From assembly GCA_947095585.1 (NCBI GenBank), contig OX352764.1, positions 73,489,536 through 73,553,535 on the forward strand: 64,000 bases of DNA, written 5' to 3'. The notes beneath the pieces are model-generated. The model worked only from the letters and a program-made list of their open reading frames with translations, searched no databases and had not been told where the DNA came from. Below, in pieces: positions 20,156 to 30,995 of the stretch (position 1 is its first letter; the number at the start of each line of letters is the position of its first letter). Position numbers and translations under genes: made by a program. This DNA is from Nephrocerus scutellatus (Eukaryota; Arthropoda; Insecta; Diptera; Pipunculidae).

Positions 20156-21135
20156 CGGCATAACTTACGTTTTGTCAAAATAGACATGAAGGAAATCAGA
20201 AGAAGAGAGTACCCAAGGTCTACTCATCTTATGTCGAACGAGTTACGATGGTTCTACCCGTGGGTGGGGTACCCACCGGAAGCTTTCCCAGCTGGGGTAT
20301 GGCGGGTGCTATGTGTTGTTTTTTGATGGGTCATAGCCTTAGGGTAAAACTAAGCCACTAACCAGCTCTCTAATAGAGGGTGAAACAGTATACGACGACG
20401 ACGGTAGCATGGATAGGAGTGTGTCTAAGACACCAGTGGACTTTTGGTTTCACTTCAGCATTCGCATGACATGCCGTGCTTTGTAACTGGTCTTTTCCGG
20501 AGTCTCGTATGTTCAAAACAGATTTATCGATCAAAAAAATTTTCGAAGACAGATCCCACTCTGAATGGCAATCGTCGTCGATCAAGATGCTAAGAGCGCT
20601 TTTCCGGTACAGGAAGATTAGTTGTAATGGCAATTGCTGCACCTCCATCCAACTTCATACTTGCAAAAATAGACACATAGTCTGTCTTCTTTGATTTCGA
20701 CATGTAAATTCAGCTTGTCAAAGGTACCTCAGAGAAATCTGCATCCTCACTACATGCCTGTCAACTAAAGCCAGATTAAAGCTAGATGTGCAATGGACGC
20801 CTCTTTGGTGGATGAAACAAACTACACTTTGTCTACGGTTGTTTTGATCTCTAATGAACAAATTCTAGTTACAATAAATGTACAAAACGCCAAGATTGTA
20901 GATCAAGATCTGGAATATGTTATCCAAAGAGTGTAGGATGTATGGTTGTTATGGCAGTAGACAGGATTTATGGTTGTTGTGGCAATAGACCTCGCTTCAT
21001 TTGAAGAGCTTCAGGTCAACAACTCTGTTGTATCATGCCGCTTTAGCAAGTAAAGCTACTTCTCAAAAGAACCAAAAAGTTAAAGGTTAAAAGAAGCGGT
21101 AAGTTGTGTTTTATGTGTTTGTTTTTTGTAGTTAT
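20156..21135 (+). other. Probable 5' leader and ORF1 remnant of LINE-A
   Basis: This lies directly upstream of the LINE-A endonuclease domain and has higher GC than its surroundings, with a leader-like stretch (CTACCCGTGGGTGGGGTACC and CTAAGCCACTAACCAGCTC). No intact ORF1 is readable; a frame near 20476-20694 is not recognised. Assignment to LINE-A rests on position alone. Confidence 0.35.
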
Positions 21136-23577
21136 GTGTGATTTCAAAATAGATCTCAGCAACATACGTGGGCTGAAAACGAATTCTTTCGCTGTGTTTA
21201 ATTATGTACATGTTCTCAGGCCAGCAATTCTGCCACTGAGTGAAACTTAGGTAATTGAAAATTCATCGGATGCATCGGAATTTAATCTGCCTGGGTATAA
21301 CTTGGTGCCATTATTTTTCTCTCGACGCGGACTCGCAATCTATTTCCGGAGTGATGCTGCTTTTCAGATTTTGCTTCAATTTAGCCAAAGTATCAATCCA
21401 GAATTCAATTTCATTTGGCTCAAAGTAAAGGTATAAGAGCGCAACATCTACTATTGTTTCCTTTATGGAAGCCCCAAATTAGACAGTGTTTCAACTCAGA
21501 GCGAGTTTGATGCACTTTCTGATTCAATCTTAAGAATTGACACAAAACATCGTAAAAATGGTAATACGAGAAAGCCAATTGGGATGGCCTTAACAACTTC
21601 TTTGGGAGAATTAACTGGTGTTTTACGATAGCAATGTGGATGCCGCCGCTGATGCAATCACAAACATCATCCTTATTGGTATGAAGGAATTTATCCCTTC
21701 CAGGGGTAAGTCTGTTAAACCAAAGAAAGATGGATGATATGACTCGAGCTGTAAAGAGGCTTCTGGAGCTGTAAAGAGGAACTACTGACTGACCTACCTA
21801 CCCGAACAAATTTTAAACGAGCCAGAAATGATTGCAATGCACATTTTCGGCGAGTCAAATTCGCCTACTACCAAAAATTTAGGCAAAAAATACTACAATG
21901 TCCCAAAGGTAGTAAAAATTTTTTCATTCGTAATAGGAATCAAAAATACAGTCCCGTCGTCGATTCAAACGCACATTTATAATGACATTCCAATTGTCAG
22001 CTCTATAGACAAGGCCAATATATATGTAAATCAGTTTTAAACGATCTGAACACTTACACATCCGCTGGGTCAGATGGAATTTCACATTAGTTCTGAAGAG
22101 GTGTTCTTCCAAGCTGACATTACCATTGCGTAAGCTTTTCCGTCTATCCTATTCTTCTGGACTCTTCCCGAGAAGTTGGAAAACAGCCTTTGTCCAGCCC
22201 ATACCCAAAAAAGTCGAGCCGTCGTCTCCTTCTTCGTACCGACCCATAGCACGTACATTCATTCTTTCCAAGCTTATGGAAACGCTGATCAATTTTCAAC
22301 TTAAGAAATATCTTGAAACCAATGAAATCCTTTGTGACCGGCAGTATGGAGTTCGTGGGCAATGTTCTACTGGTGATTTGATGGTATATTTCACCGAACA
22401 GTGGAACCGGTCTTGGCATCAATTTGGAGAAAGCAAAGCTGTTGCACTCGATATTTCTAAGGCATATGAGAGAGTTTGGCATCAAGCTCTTTTGTCTTAA
22501 ATGCTTGCTTATGGAGTCGATGAAAAACTGCTTCATTGGATTAGAAGCTATCTTTTGGACCGCTCAATTCAAGTTGTTTTGGACGGCTTCAAGTCTATAG
22601 TTCATTACTTAAATGCTGGCGTTCCCCAGGGCTCCATTTTATCCCCGACTCTCTTCCTGATTTTTATTAATGATCTCTTTTCTGTGACTTCTAAGCCAAT
22701 TCACTCTTTCGCCAACGACAGCACTCTCGGCTTCTCATATAAATTTGAGGAACGTCGCTCGAGTTCTCATATGGACCTCAAAGAACTACGTATGTTAAGC
22801 ACGTTTAATTCTGACTTTGGTGTCTCCTGTCGTCTAAGCGAATCCTAAATCCCATGCCATTATCCATGAATGACACTTGCGTCGAGGAAACTGAAAATCT
22901 CGCAATTCTCGGTATGTGCATTAACGAAAAGCTTCGTTTGAATAACCACATATTTACCGTCGCCAAAAATGCTGCGAAATGTTTAGGTTTTCTAGCCCAA
23001 TGCACGAAATATTTCACTCCCTCTGATCTGGCTACTATATACAAGGCTTTTATTTGCCTTAAACTTGAGTACAATTGCCATATCTGGTCTGGTACGCCTA
23101 AAGCTACTTTCCATCAGCTAGATAGAATACAAAACCGCGCGATAAAACTAATCGGTGACGAAAATATAGCGAAATCAATATACATATTCGCTTGAACACC
23201 GCAGGAACGTTTCCTGTTTGTCACTGTTTTATCGCTTCTTCTACCAGCGGTGCTCAAGAGAAATAGCCAGCTGCATGCCACTCTTCTTGAATTCAACCGC
23301 GATACTCGTAGCGCTTTAAATGCTCATCAGTTTACCCTCAAGCTCATCATCGGACGTACAGTTTAGTTCAGGGATTCGTTCTTCAGCCGCACAACACGTA
23401 TGTGGAATGCTCTGCCAAGTTCTGTCTTCCCACATCAATATGATCCACAGACATTCAAAACACAAGCTAATAGACCTCTCCTCTTTTCTTCTCCTTTTCC
23501 TAAACGCCCACGCAGTCCCATTCATATAGCCGAGAATTTTAAGGGTTGAACCCCTTTAGCGTGTTCTAATTATAAAA
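21100..23577 (+). mobile_element. LINE-A, longest copy
   Basis: An APE-type non-LTR retrotransposon of the Jockey/CR1-like group (clade not settled). It carries an endonuclease, reverse transcriptase and a C-terminal domain in broken frames. It ends near GGGTTGAACCCCTTTAGCGT and ATTATAA at 23577, where a HINE begins. Other copies or pieces are at 4360, 24010, 43305, 43580 (minus), 45370 and 63848, so the family is abundant here. Confidence 0.8.
21140..23530 (+). pseudogene. LINE-A ORF2, broken (APE endonuclease plus RT)
   Basis: The order of blocks is an APE endonuclease start (SNIRGLKTNSFAVFNYV, then PAILPLSET and FFSRRGLAIYFRSD, 21150-21360); a degraded middle; RT fingers with SWKTAFVQPIPKK and SYRPIA (22126-22260); the palm LDISKAYERVWH; GVPQGSILSPTLFLIFINDL (22618-22680); and FANDSTLGF near 22710, where the second-last residue of the catalytic FADD box is N instead of D. 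A thumb block follows (22854-23160, IFTVAKNAAKCLGFL, HQLDRIQNRAIKLIGDE), then the C-terminal block to 23530. Stops or shifts occur at about 22110, 22500, 22848 and 23195. Confidence 0.85.
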
Positions 23578-24005
23578 AAAACAACCCATAAAAATTAAAA
23601 TTTTTCATCTAAATTCTCTAATCGCAGAAATTGATATGGGAGCCCCTCGATCCTGGATCATTTTTTATTTTTTTGTTTTTATTGTAGGAGAAAAAATCGG
23701 AAGAGACATTTGACGTTAGATGTCAAATTTGAAAATGCTTCAGATCATTTTATTCTGAGCACTTAGAGCACGCTCATACTATGAGCAAATAAGAAACACG
23801 AGCATTTTTCTTGAAAACTCTTTGACTGCTCTGAACTAATTTATGAAAACGCGAAATGACAGAATATTGTGAAAACTTGTTGTTCTATCTGTAAGTTGAT
23901 ATCGAAAACAAAAAACGACATCAATAAAAATACAGTTCAGTAAATAAGTAAAAGTTGAATTAATCATAAAACATTTATGTCTCGTTTCATTTGCTGGGTT
24001 CACTA
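23578..24005 (-). mobile_element. HINE F, truncated, with module X
   Basis: The 3' end CAACCCATAAAAATTAAAAT with the subterminal TAAATTCTCTAAT is at 23580-23625. A short array piece (GGGAGCCCCTCGATCC) and module X (23715-24003) follow. The 5' end with GTCY is absent; the element stops at GCTGGGTTCAC, where a LINE-A fragment begins. Confidence 0.72.
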
Positions 24006-24009
24006 CTAC

Positions 24010-24420
24010 TTCTAATCCAAATTTTTCATTCGCTGAAGAGAGCTCACCTCTCAGCTTCCCATATACGTTTGTTGAACTCAAACATCTACGTAGGCTAAGC
24101 ATTAAGCACAATTATGACATGGAAAGATTGTACTACTTCTACATAAAAACATAAAATAGGAAGAACATTACAGAGTAGAGTTTAACGTTTTCAAAGCCCA
24201 ATGCTGTCTTCTGTTGTTTAACCGAATCGTAAACTCTAGCTATTTATCATCTTTGAAAGGCGAGGAAACAGAAAAGTCGCTATTCTCGGTTAGGGCATTA
24301 TTTTTGGCCTTTAAGAATCTCAGTCTTCTGGATAACAAACAACGCTCTAATCTTGAATACCTTAGCATAAATAACAGACATAGAAACATAACTGCTAGAA
24401 ACAGGCTATTCTGATCTTGT
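24010..24420 (+). pseudogene. Degenerate LINE-A fragment
   Basis: The LINE-A region around the RT catalytic box is recognisable in decayed form: CTCAGCTTCCCATATACGTT, CAAACATCTACGTAGGCTAAG, TGTCTTCTGTTGTTTAACCG and GAGGAAACAGAAAAGTCGC match 22730-22915 in order, with deletions. The right limit is uncertain. Confidence 0.6.
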
Positions 24421-25230
24421 TAGAAACTACTGGCATTGTCTTTAGGATCAATTTTGTAATAATAATTTGCGAATATATAAAATACTTCTTCTGTACTTCC
24501 GTACTTCTACTTTACAAAAAGAAATAGTTTGTACTGCTCCTTGGTATCATGATATGAAAATCATAGCTATGTGACAAAAACCAAAATACTTTTGCAACAG
24601 AACCTGACCCAAATCATTTTAGGTTTCTTTATAAACTCGCTTTTTACTTCAATTCATCTTGATGTGTGATAAATGATGCCTTACCACATTTTTATCTGGA
24701 AGCCACAATAATTCATTTATCATATTTCCCTAAAATAGCAAATTATTGCCACTTAGAACTACTTCGCCACAATCATTTGAGCTAGCACATATCAATACAG
24801 CTGCCAAACAAAGGAGAACGTCATATCCAGATGCAGAAGTACAAAGAGGTAAGTACAGTAAAGTCTTTTGTGGTGATAATTCCATTTGAACAAATATAAA
24901 ACTTGACAATTTCAAAGAGGTTTTTGAAAGTTTGTCCTTATGCCAGGAAAAGTTTTGACCTACGATCAAGGACACGGTCTGTTTGTGATTGCTCTCTGGC
25001 CAAAAGTGCATTTAAGGTTAAGGCTGTTTTGTGGTTTTTCCTTGGTATAGTTAATTGAAATTTTCAATATCTTCCCAAAGCGGATAGAAATGATTATAGT
25101 TTTCAAAAATTATCTATACCTGACGATTAGGCTTTCAGAAAATTGTTGTATAAAAAAGGGGTAGTAGTTGAAAATAAACAAATGCATAAAACTTAACTTT
25201 CGTTTATGTATTTAACGAAATGGGTAACCT
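24421..25230. other. Gene-free stretch
   Basis: A 93-codon minus frame (24730-25011) is not recognised and has no neighbour that supports it. I see nothing else. Confidence 0.45.
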
Positions 25231-25231
25231 G

Positions 25232-25460
25232 AACATCGAAGCCAAATGTATATTGGAACGATGGAAAGAGCACTTTCATGAGTTACCCGCTAACTGAGGA
25301 ATTCAAGGCTCCTCGAGTGACCGACGACCACACTTTGCTGACGCCACTAAACACTGACGGACGAAGTTAGCATCCCATTTGCTAATAGACTTTAAAACCG
25401 CCAAAGAGTAGAACTTTAAAAAGCCATGAGAGAATTCGGCATCCAAATTAGGTGAGCGGC
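25232..25460 (+). pseudogene. RTE-like LINE fragment with internal deletions
   Basis: GAACGATGGAAAGAGCACTT, CTAACTGAGGAATTC, GACTTTAAAACCGCCAAAGA and GCCATGAGAGAATTCGGCAT match 31620-31680 and 32048-32117 of the RTE-like LINE in order, with the intervening RT sequence missing. It is a dead scrap. Confidence 0.75.
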
Positions 25461-25885
25461 ACATTGGTCCTTCAAAGTTAAATTTCTATGCAATAATTAG
25501 TATTCTGCAATGCAAATTACCTTGCAAATAAGAGTACATTAATTCGTATGACAGTATTTGCGAAAATCATCATCAAAATTATCTTAATGCCATATACACT
25601 TCCTTCTCGTCAAAAGTTCAAACTCACTTTTCTATTGTAATTTAGAACTATTCGTGGAGCTGTAGTAAAAGTACGAAGAAAGTAGGAAAACCACAACCAC
25701 ATGGAAGAACTGTTTCGAAATAATTATCCCTAAAGATTTCGATTAGCAACGATTCGACTGAAATGTACTTTTAATACTACTATTACTACGAAACTATTAA
25801 GGTACTAATTTTTAATGATTTTACTTTCTTTTACATTTTTACTGGTTGCTGGAAAACATCGAAGATTTTTGCAATAATAAAATAA
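25461..25885. other. AT-rich gap
   Basis: No gene or repeat is recognised. Confidence 0.45.
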
Positions 25886-26164
25886 AGTAAATATCCTTCT
25901 GATCCGACAAACTATAGGCCAATTAATTTCTTGCCTAATATTGGAAAAGTTTTAGAAAGGGTTATTACAAAGTTAATTCTGAACATGTGCGAACCAAAAG
26001 AGATCACACCGCGTAACCAATACGGGTTCAAACAAAACCACTCGATAGTTCACGCTGTGACCAAATTGATTTCAGATGACAACTGGCATCTGAATAATAA
26101 GAGGAATACGGTTGCCTGTCTAGTTGATATCGATATCGAGTTTGGATTGACGCTCTGAATTATA

Positions 26165-26647
26165 AAATTGTAAAATACTAGCTGAAGTGACCGGCGTTGC
26201 TCGTGGCTTAATTACCCACCCATCGCCCTATCGCCTCCGTCAGTCAAATCACCACCTCTCCAGGCTTTCTCAAAACCACCATCCCAACACTCCATCAACC
26301 CCATTAATATCCATAGCCCCCACATATAACCCCACCGTCCATTTTTTATCCACTGACCCACTCCCCAGCGACCGCCATCCTAACAAGTCCATCCCCTTCG
26401 ACCATCCACTATACCAATAACCATCCACCACCTTCATTAATACTAAGAAAACTTTTTTTGTTTAAAAAATTTATTTTGTGAATTTGAGCCAAATGGCACC
26501 ATAAATACGAAAAATTGAATCACGACTACAGCGCCACCTATCAGTATTAAACCTTCCTCCAGACTAATTTAACGTATTGTCCAAGTAGGTGTCAAACGGT
26601 CCAGCGGTTCTCGAGTTTTAGACGGACGTTCCCGGAACGATCATTTT
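26165..26647 (-). mobile_element. Dispersed repeat with CAGCTAGT end
   Basis: On the minus strand the segment ends in GGTCACTTCAGCTAGT, resembling the edges at 7812 and 59570 and a Helitron CTAG-T end. The interior is C-rich (CCACCC and CCATC runs, 26205-26420) and then has CAGCGCCACCTATCAGTATT and TCCAGCGGTTCTCGAGTTTT. The other end was not identified; it runs into HINE G. Confidence 0.4.
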
Positions 26648-27247
26648 TAAATTCTCTATATATTAACTTCACTTGCCCGTGGCACGTTTGTCGGTCGTCG
26701 TGGAATCTTGCGATCAATTTTTAACTCACTTCCCATGGCCCGATTTTATTGAAATTTTGCGCACATGTGTTTTTCCGGAGACAACACTTACTATTAAATT
26801 TTGAGGCCCCTCGGGCTGCGGGGTCGGGCGGCTCCCATACAAAAATTTTAAAAAATTTACCCGATTTTCTTCAAATTTTACACACATGTGTATACCCAAT
26901 AAACAATACTTTTTCGATTTTGTAGTATCGGGTCCCGGGTTCGGCCGCAAGGCCCTTATACATTTTTTTAAATATCTATACTGGCATCAGATATTTGTCG
27001 CCCTTTATGGACTGTGTGCGGTGTGTGCTGCGCAGTCGGCTGCGCTGCATGGTTTTGGTGGAGAGAGAGAGAAATCTTAGCTCACGCACAAATGAACCCA
27101 GCAAATGAAACGAGACATAAATGTTTTATGCTTAATTCAACTAACTTACTTATTTACTGAATTTTATTTTTATTGATGTCGTTTTTTGTTGTCGATATCA
27201 ACTTACAGATAGAACAAGTTTTAATTTTTATGGGTTGTTTTTATTAT
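26648..27247 (+). mobile_element. HINE G, complete at both ends, with modules X and Y
   Basis: The 5' end is TTTTTAAATTCTCTATATAT, TTGCCCGTGGCAC and GTTTGTCGGTCGTCGTGG (26648-26705). Two array units follow, then module Y (26985-27050, GGCATCAGATATTTGTCGCC and GTGCTGCGCAGTCGGCTGCG), then inverted module X (27085-27230). The 3' end is TTTTAATTTTTATGGGTTGT at about 27225-27247. It sits inside the Jockey-like LINE. Confidence 0.8.
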
Positions 27248-28010
27248 GTATTAAGAAGATAAGTTTCCAAAGGATTAAGTAAAAATAATTATATCTATTA
27301 TATACGGAAAGATATTTGTTGTAACATATAATAAGAATACATCAGTTAAGGTTTACAATATCGCTAATGGTCTTTCACAAGGTGGAGTAAAGACGCCACA
27401 TCTGTTTAATATTTTTATGTTGCGTCTATCGCTTATGTTGACGACACAATATTTTACGTACACGGCAAGAGGAAATTCAATGAAATTTGCCCAGAAAATT
27501 CGATGATTTTCGCACATTCTGCAAAACTTGGAAACTTAAGATTAGTTACTCAAAATGCGAAGTTATACAGTTTCGAACCCCATTAGGACGCGCAAATAAC
27601 GATCTTCGACGCAATAAGAAAAACTTTCAGATAACTGGTGCAAATGGCTTTCAAATTTTAACAAAGACGGTCATGCTTTTTTCGATATATTTTGTACAAT
27701 GAACACATAAATACCGCTGCGAAAATATTAAGAGCCACTATTATGGTGTTGAAAAGCTATTTTATTTAAGTCATCTAAAATGGGAGGTGATTGTGCTTTG
27801 TTACCAGTCGTTCGTAAGACCAATTCTAACGTATGCGTGTCTAATATGGTGGAATATTAATTTTTCATATATGGAAAAAGTTCGAGTTCACGAAATGAAA
27901 TTCTTCAGAGCGTATATGATATATATGCATAAGCAGAAGCAAACATTCCAATTACAGGTATTATGTATCGAAAAAGAAACTCCTGGATAATGTCATTTTA
28001 GATCTAACTA

Positions 28011-28266
28011 GAATATTATGTAAACGAGCAAAAACTCGCTCAGCAGATGCACTGCTATGTGTTAAGCTAAGAAGTGCTATCATGAAATCAGATATGTAAC
28101 AAAGCATATGTTCGTCCAACGTGTTTTTAATTTTATAATTCTAACCAAATTAGTTTCGACTCCTGTTCAAATATCGAACCATTTAAGACTCCTGTTCAAA
28201 TATTGAACTATTCTCAAAAATTTCAAATATGCTTCTAAATTCATGAAACAATACTTCTTTTTCGCA
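28011..28266. other. Gap with a short direct duplication
   Basis: CGACTCCTGTTCAAATATCGAAC (approximately) occurs twice in tandem, about 40 bp apart (28156-28210). Nothing else is recognised. Confidence 0.45.
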
Positions 28267-28503
28267 ATAAAAAAACAACCCATAAAAATTAAAATTTTTC
28301 ATGTAAATTCTCTAATAACCAAAAGAAGAGTGAATTCCACTATAAATGCTGAAATTTAAAAGAAAGTATTGTCACCGGAAATATACATGTGTGCAAAATT
28401 TCAATAAAATTGGGTTTTGGGATGTAGGTAAAAAATTGATCACAAGATCTGACCAGCCAGCCAGCCACGGCCACGCGAAGTTAAAATAGAGAATTTAAAA
28501 ATA
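28267..28503 (-). mobile_element. HINE H, minimal copy
   Basis: Both ends are present within about 237 bp: AACAACCCATAAAAATTAAA and TGTAAATTCTCTAATAACC on the 3' side, and CCAGCCAGCCAGCCACGGCC, ACGCGAAGTTAAAATAGAGA on the 5' side. Only one partial array unit lies between. It shows the minimal structure: both subterminal inverted repeats plus the microsatellite (here CCAG). Confidence 0.82.
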
Positions 28504-28696
28504 TGTGTAAATCTAGAAACGAAGTGCCTTTAATACCTCGTCGGACAAATTAAGTTTTCGAATGATTTCAGTTGACAGATTTATATAAAACCGTTGCGTA
28601 GATTCTAAAATGGTCAATTGTCACTTATGTTGTCCAGTTCTTGCATGGTTTCAATGCCAATAAAAATATCTTCAGGTTTTTTTTAAATTGACTGTA

Positions 28697-29948
28697 TACC
28701 GGGTGACTGACACGAAGTGTTACCAATTTCAGACTGTCATTGCTGTCAAACCAGTGATGACAGAGCGCTCAAATTTACACTAATGACAGTTAATTCCATT
28801 GTTTACAAGCGTACAAAAGCCTTTTAGTGGGAAATATTCAGAAAAAAGTTATCCGCAATGGAATCCAAGCGTAATAGTGTGATTGCTCTTATTTTGGCTG
28901 GAAAACCGCAGCCACAGATTGTTAACCAGTTAAAACATCTGCAAGTTTATAAAATGTTTGTGTATCGCACCATAAACGCAAAAACGCAATACAACATCGC
29001 CGGATATCATTCGGAAGGTGAAGGCCAAATTGGCTCGGAATCCGCGCCGTAGCGGCAGAAAAATGGCTCGTGGGGCGAATATTTCGCTCGAACGGATGCA
29101 GCACATATTGAAAGATCATCTTGGACTAAAGGCCTTGAAATTCAAAAAAACGCATGGTCTCACCGATGCCCAAAAAAAAGTTAGAGTGGAAAGAGCAAAG
29201 GAGTTGTTACGCTTGCACGAAAGTGGCGATTTGCCGAATTTGGTTTTTTCCGATGAGTCACCGTTCGTTATTGAGAAATATGTGAACATGCAAAACGACC
29301 GGATTTACTTGCCCGGCCGTTCTACTGAAAATTTGGACCAACGGATTGCCACTCGAAACCAAGCGCCGCCGATGGAGATGGTTTGGGCCGCCGTAACGGC
29401 CGAAATCCATTCACCGCTCGTTTTTTTGGACCGTGGCATCAAGATAAACGGTCAAATTTATCGGGATCATGTGTTGGAGGGAGCGTTGAAGCCTTGGGCA
29501 CAAAAAAATTTCGGCCGCAGAGCCTGGACATTTCAACAGGATTCGGTGCCGAGTCATAAAGCGCGCGTCAATCAAGATTGGCTGAGAAACAACGTTCCGC
29601 GGTTCATTTCCACTGCCTAATGGCCATCAAAATCACCAGATGCAAATCCGCTAGATTTCTCAGTTTGGGGTATTTTCAAGAGCAAGGTTGGGACAAAAAT
29701 ATACCAAAGTGTCGATCATCTCAAGCAAGCGATTCGCCGGGAATGGGCCAAGATACCGCAGAGCCAATTTCATGCTGCATGCAATAGCTTTGTCGGCCGT
29801 TTGAAGGGTGTAATCGCGGCTAAGGGCGGCCAAATCGAAAACTGCTAATATTTGTGAAAATTTTTTACTTTGATTCAATAAAATTCATCAAAACATAAAA
29901 ATTCTGTGGCGTTTTGTTTTGGCAACACTTCGTGTCAATCACCCTGTA
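28697..29948 (+). mobile_element. Complete DD37D (maT-like) Tc1/mariner element
   Basis: The inverted repeats are TACCGGGTGACTGACACGAA on the left and TACAGGGTGATTGACACGAA on the right, read inwards, about 30 bp each with few mismatches. TA duplications flank both ends (28695-28696 and 29949-29950). At 1252 bp the size is normal for Tc1/mariner. The transposase within is broken, so the element could move only in trans. Confidence 0.9.
28858..29847 (+). pseudogene. DD37D transposase, frameshift plus stop
   Basis: The start codon at 28858 gives the N-terminal helix-turn-helix (MESKRNSVIALILAGKPQPQ). A frameshift near 29000 moves to the frame of the 200-residue block 29018-29620 (RRSGRKMARGANISLERMQH, LTDAQKKVRVERAKELLRL). 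Catalytic motifs VFSDESPF (first D) and FQQDSVPSHKA (second D) are intact. An in-frame TAA follows FISTA at about 29618, just before WPSKSPDANPLDFSVWGI with the third D. Thirty-seven positions separate the second and third catalytic D, the DD37D signature. Two lesions inactivate it. Confidence 0.88.
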
Positions 29949-30109
29949 TATGTCTTTAAGATCTCTGACATACTTTTCAACATAGTTGTATGAAATTAAA
30001 ATGTTTATTTTTGGGTCTTCACTTTGGAATGTGAGATTTAGCTTATCTGTGTAGGATAAAATGTAGTGTAAAAATTTGAAATAAACTTTCATTTTGACGT
30101 CAGTGAGTA

Positions 30110-30480
30110 ACATTATAGTATATTACAGAACGAGCAAGAAAAGAGGTCGAAGCTTGACGAACGAGGCGGTAGCCGAGTTCGGCAATCTAACGAGCACGAT
30201 GAGCACTTTTCTGCAAGTCGTGTACGCTATTTTTCTCGCGTCCAAACCGGTTTATTTTTGCTTAAACGAGAGAGAAGCAGAAATGTGAGAATGTGTGTTC
30301 GCTGTGACTGCAGTAAATAACAAAGAAATGAATTTTTCACGCGTCCAAACCGGTTTTTCTGCTAAATCGAGAGAGAAGCAGAAATCACAAACGACAAACA
30401 AAAGAGAATTCTTGCTCATGCGCAATGTGTTCGTTGAGGTTGTAGTAAATAACAAAAGACGTTTATATCATAACATAACT
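30110..30480 (+). repeat. Dispersed repeat with an internal duplication
   Basis: CGCGTCCAAACCGGTTT followed by an AGAGAGAAGCAGAAAT block occurs twice, near 30238 and 30340. GTGACTGCAGTAAATAACAA follows the first copy and a variant follows the second. A shorter relative is inverted at 62424-62665. It lies just beyond the 3' side of the hAT-like gene and might be that element's terminal region, but no terminal repeats were confirmed. Confidence 0.6.
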
Positions 30481-30995
30481 ATTGTTGTTATGGGCTACTT
30501 TCGAGGCTAGTTTATAGCGTACGAAACAGTCACTTTCGGCTATGGGCGCGTGAAAATAACGTGTCGTCATTCTTACATTTTTCTTCTGTTGAACATATAA
30601 GAAAAAAATTTGTTGATGCTGTCCAGTTTTGTAATAGGCACTTAATAACCGAGCCAAAAGATAAACAGCGTGTAGAGACCATTCTTTTAATTTTATTTTG
30701 CTTAATTTAAAAATATTCATAAAACAACAGTCATTTCATTTTGAGGTTTAGGACTGTTCTTCAGGTATTTATAGACCCCAATTCCTGTATTTCGCTTGGA
30801 ACAAGTGAACATTCATTGAATATGCATATTTGTAAAGAATGTGACCATTCTCATTCTCCTTTTTCAATAAGCTCTGTACACCACCTCTGATTCCTTGCAT
30901 GACATAAGCACCGTCAGTACAAAATCCAATTAAATTGGAAATTGGTATATCTTGTTTTTTAAAATGTCTAATAAGACTTGGGTAATAGATTCTGC

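Larger units (their letters stand above)
25888..28010 (+). pseudogene. Jockey-like LINE reverse transcriptase, split by other repeats
   Basis: The first part (25888-26160) has NYRPINFLPNIGKVLERVIT, QYGFKQNHSIVHAV and ACLVDIDIEFG: RT fingers and the start of the palm. The second part (27340-28010) has NGLSQGG, then YVDDTIFYV in another frame near 27432, FRTFCKTWKLKISYSKCEVI and YQSFVRPILTYACLIWW. Between them lie an AGCTGACC-type repeat and HINE G, so the LINE was interrupted by later insertions. Short deletions and frameshifts abound. The best match is the Jockey clade, by motif spacing. Confidence 0.72.

Noticed and set aside
20370..20694. An intact LINE ORF1 with zinc knuckles
   Set aside because: No CCHC spacing could be read in any frame. 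Only the position suggests ORF1.
24730..25011. A 93-codon minus-strand frame as a secreted protein
   Set aside because: It has hydrophobic stretches but no N-terminal signal order and no family match.
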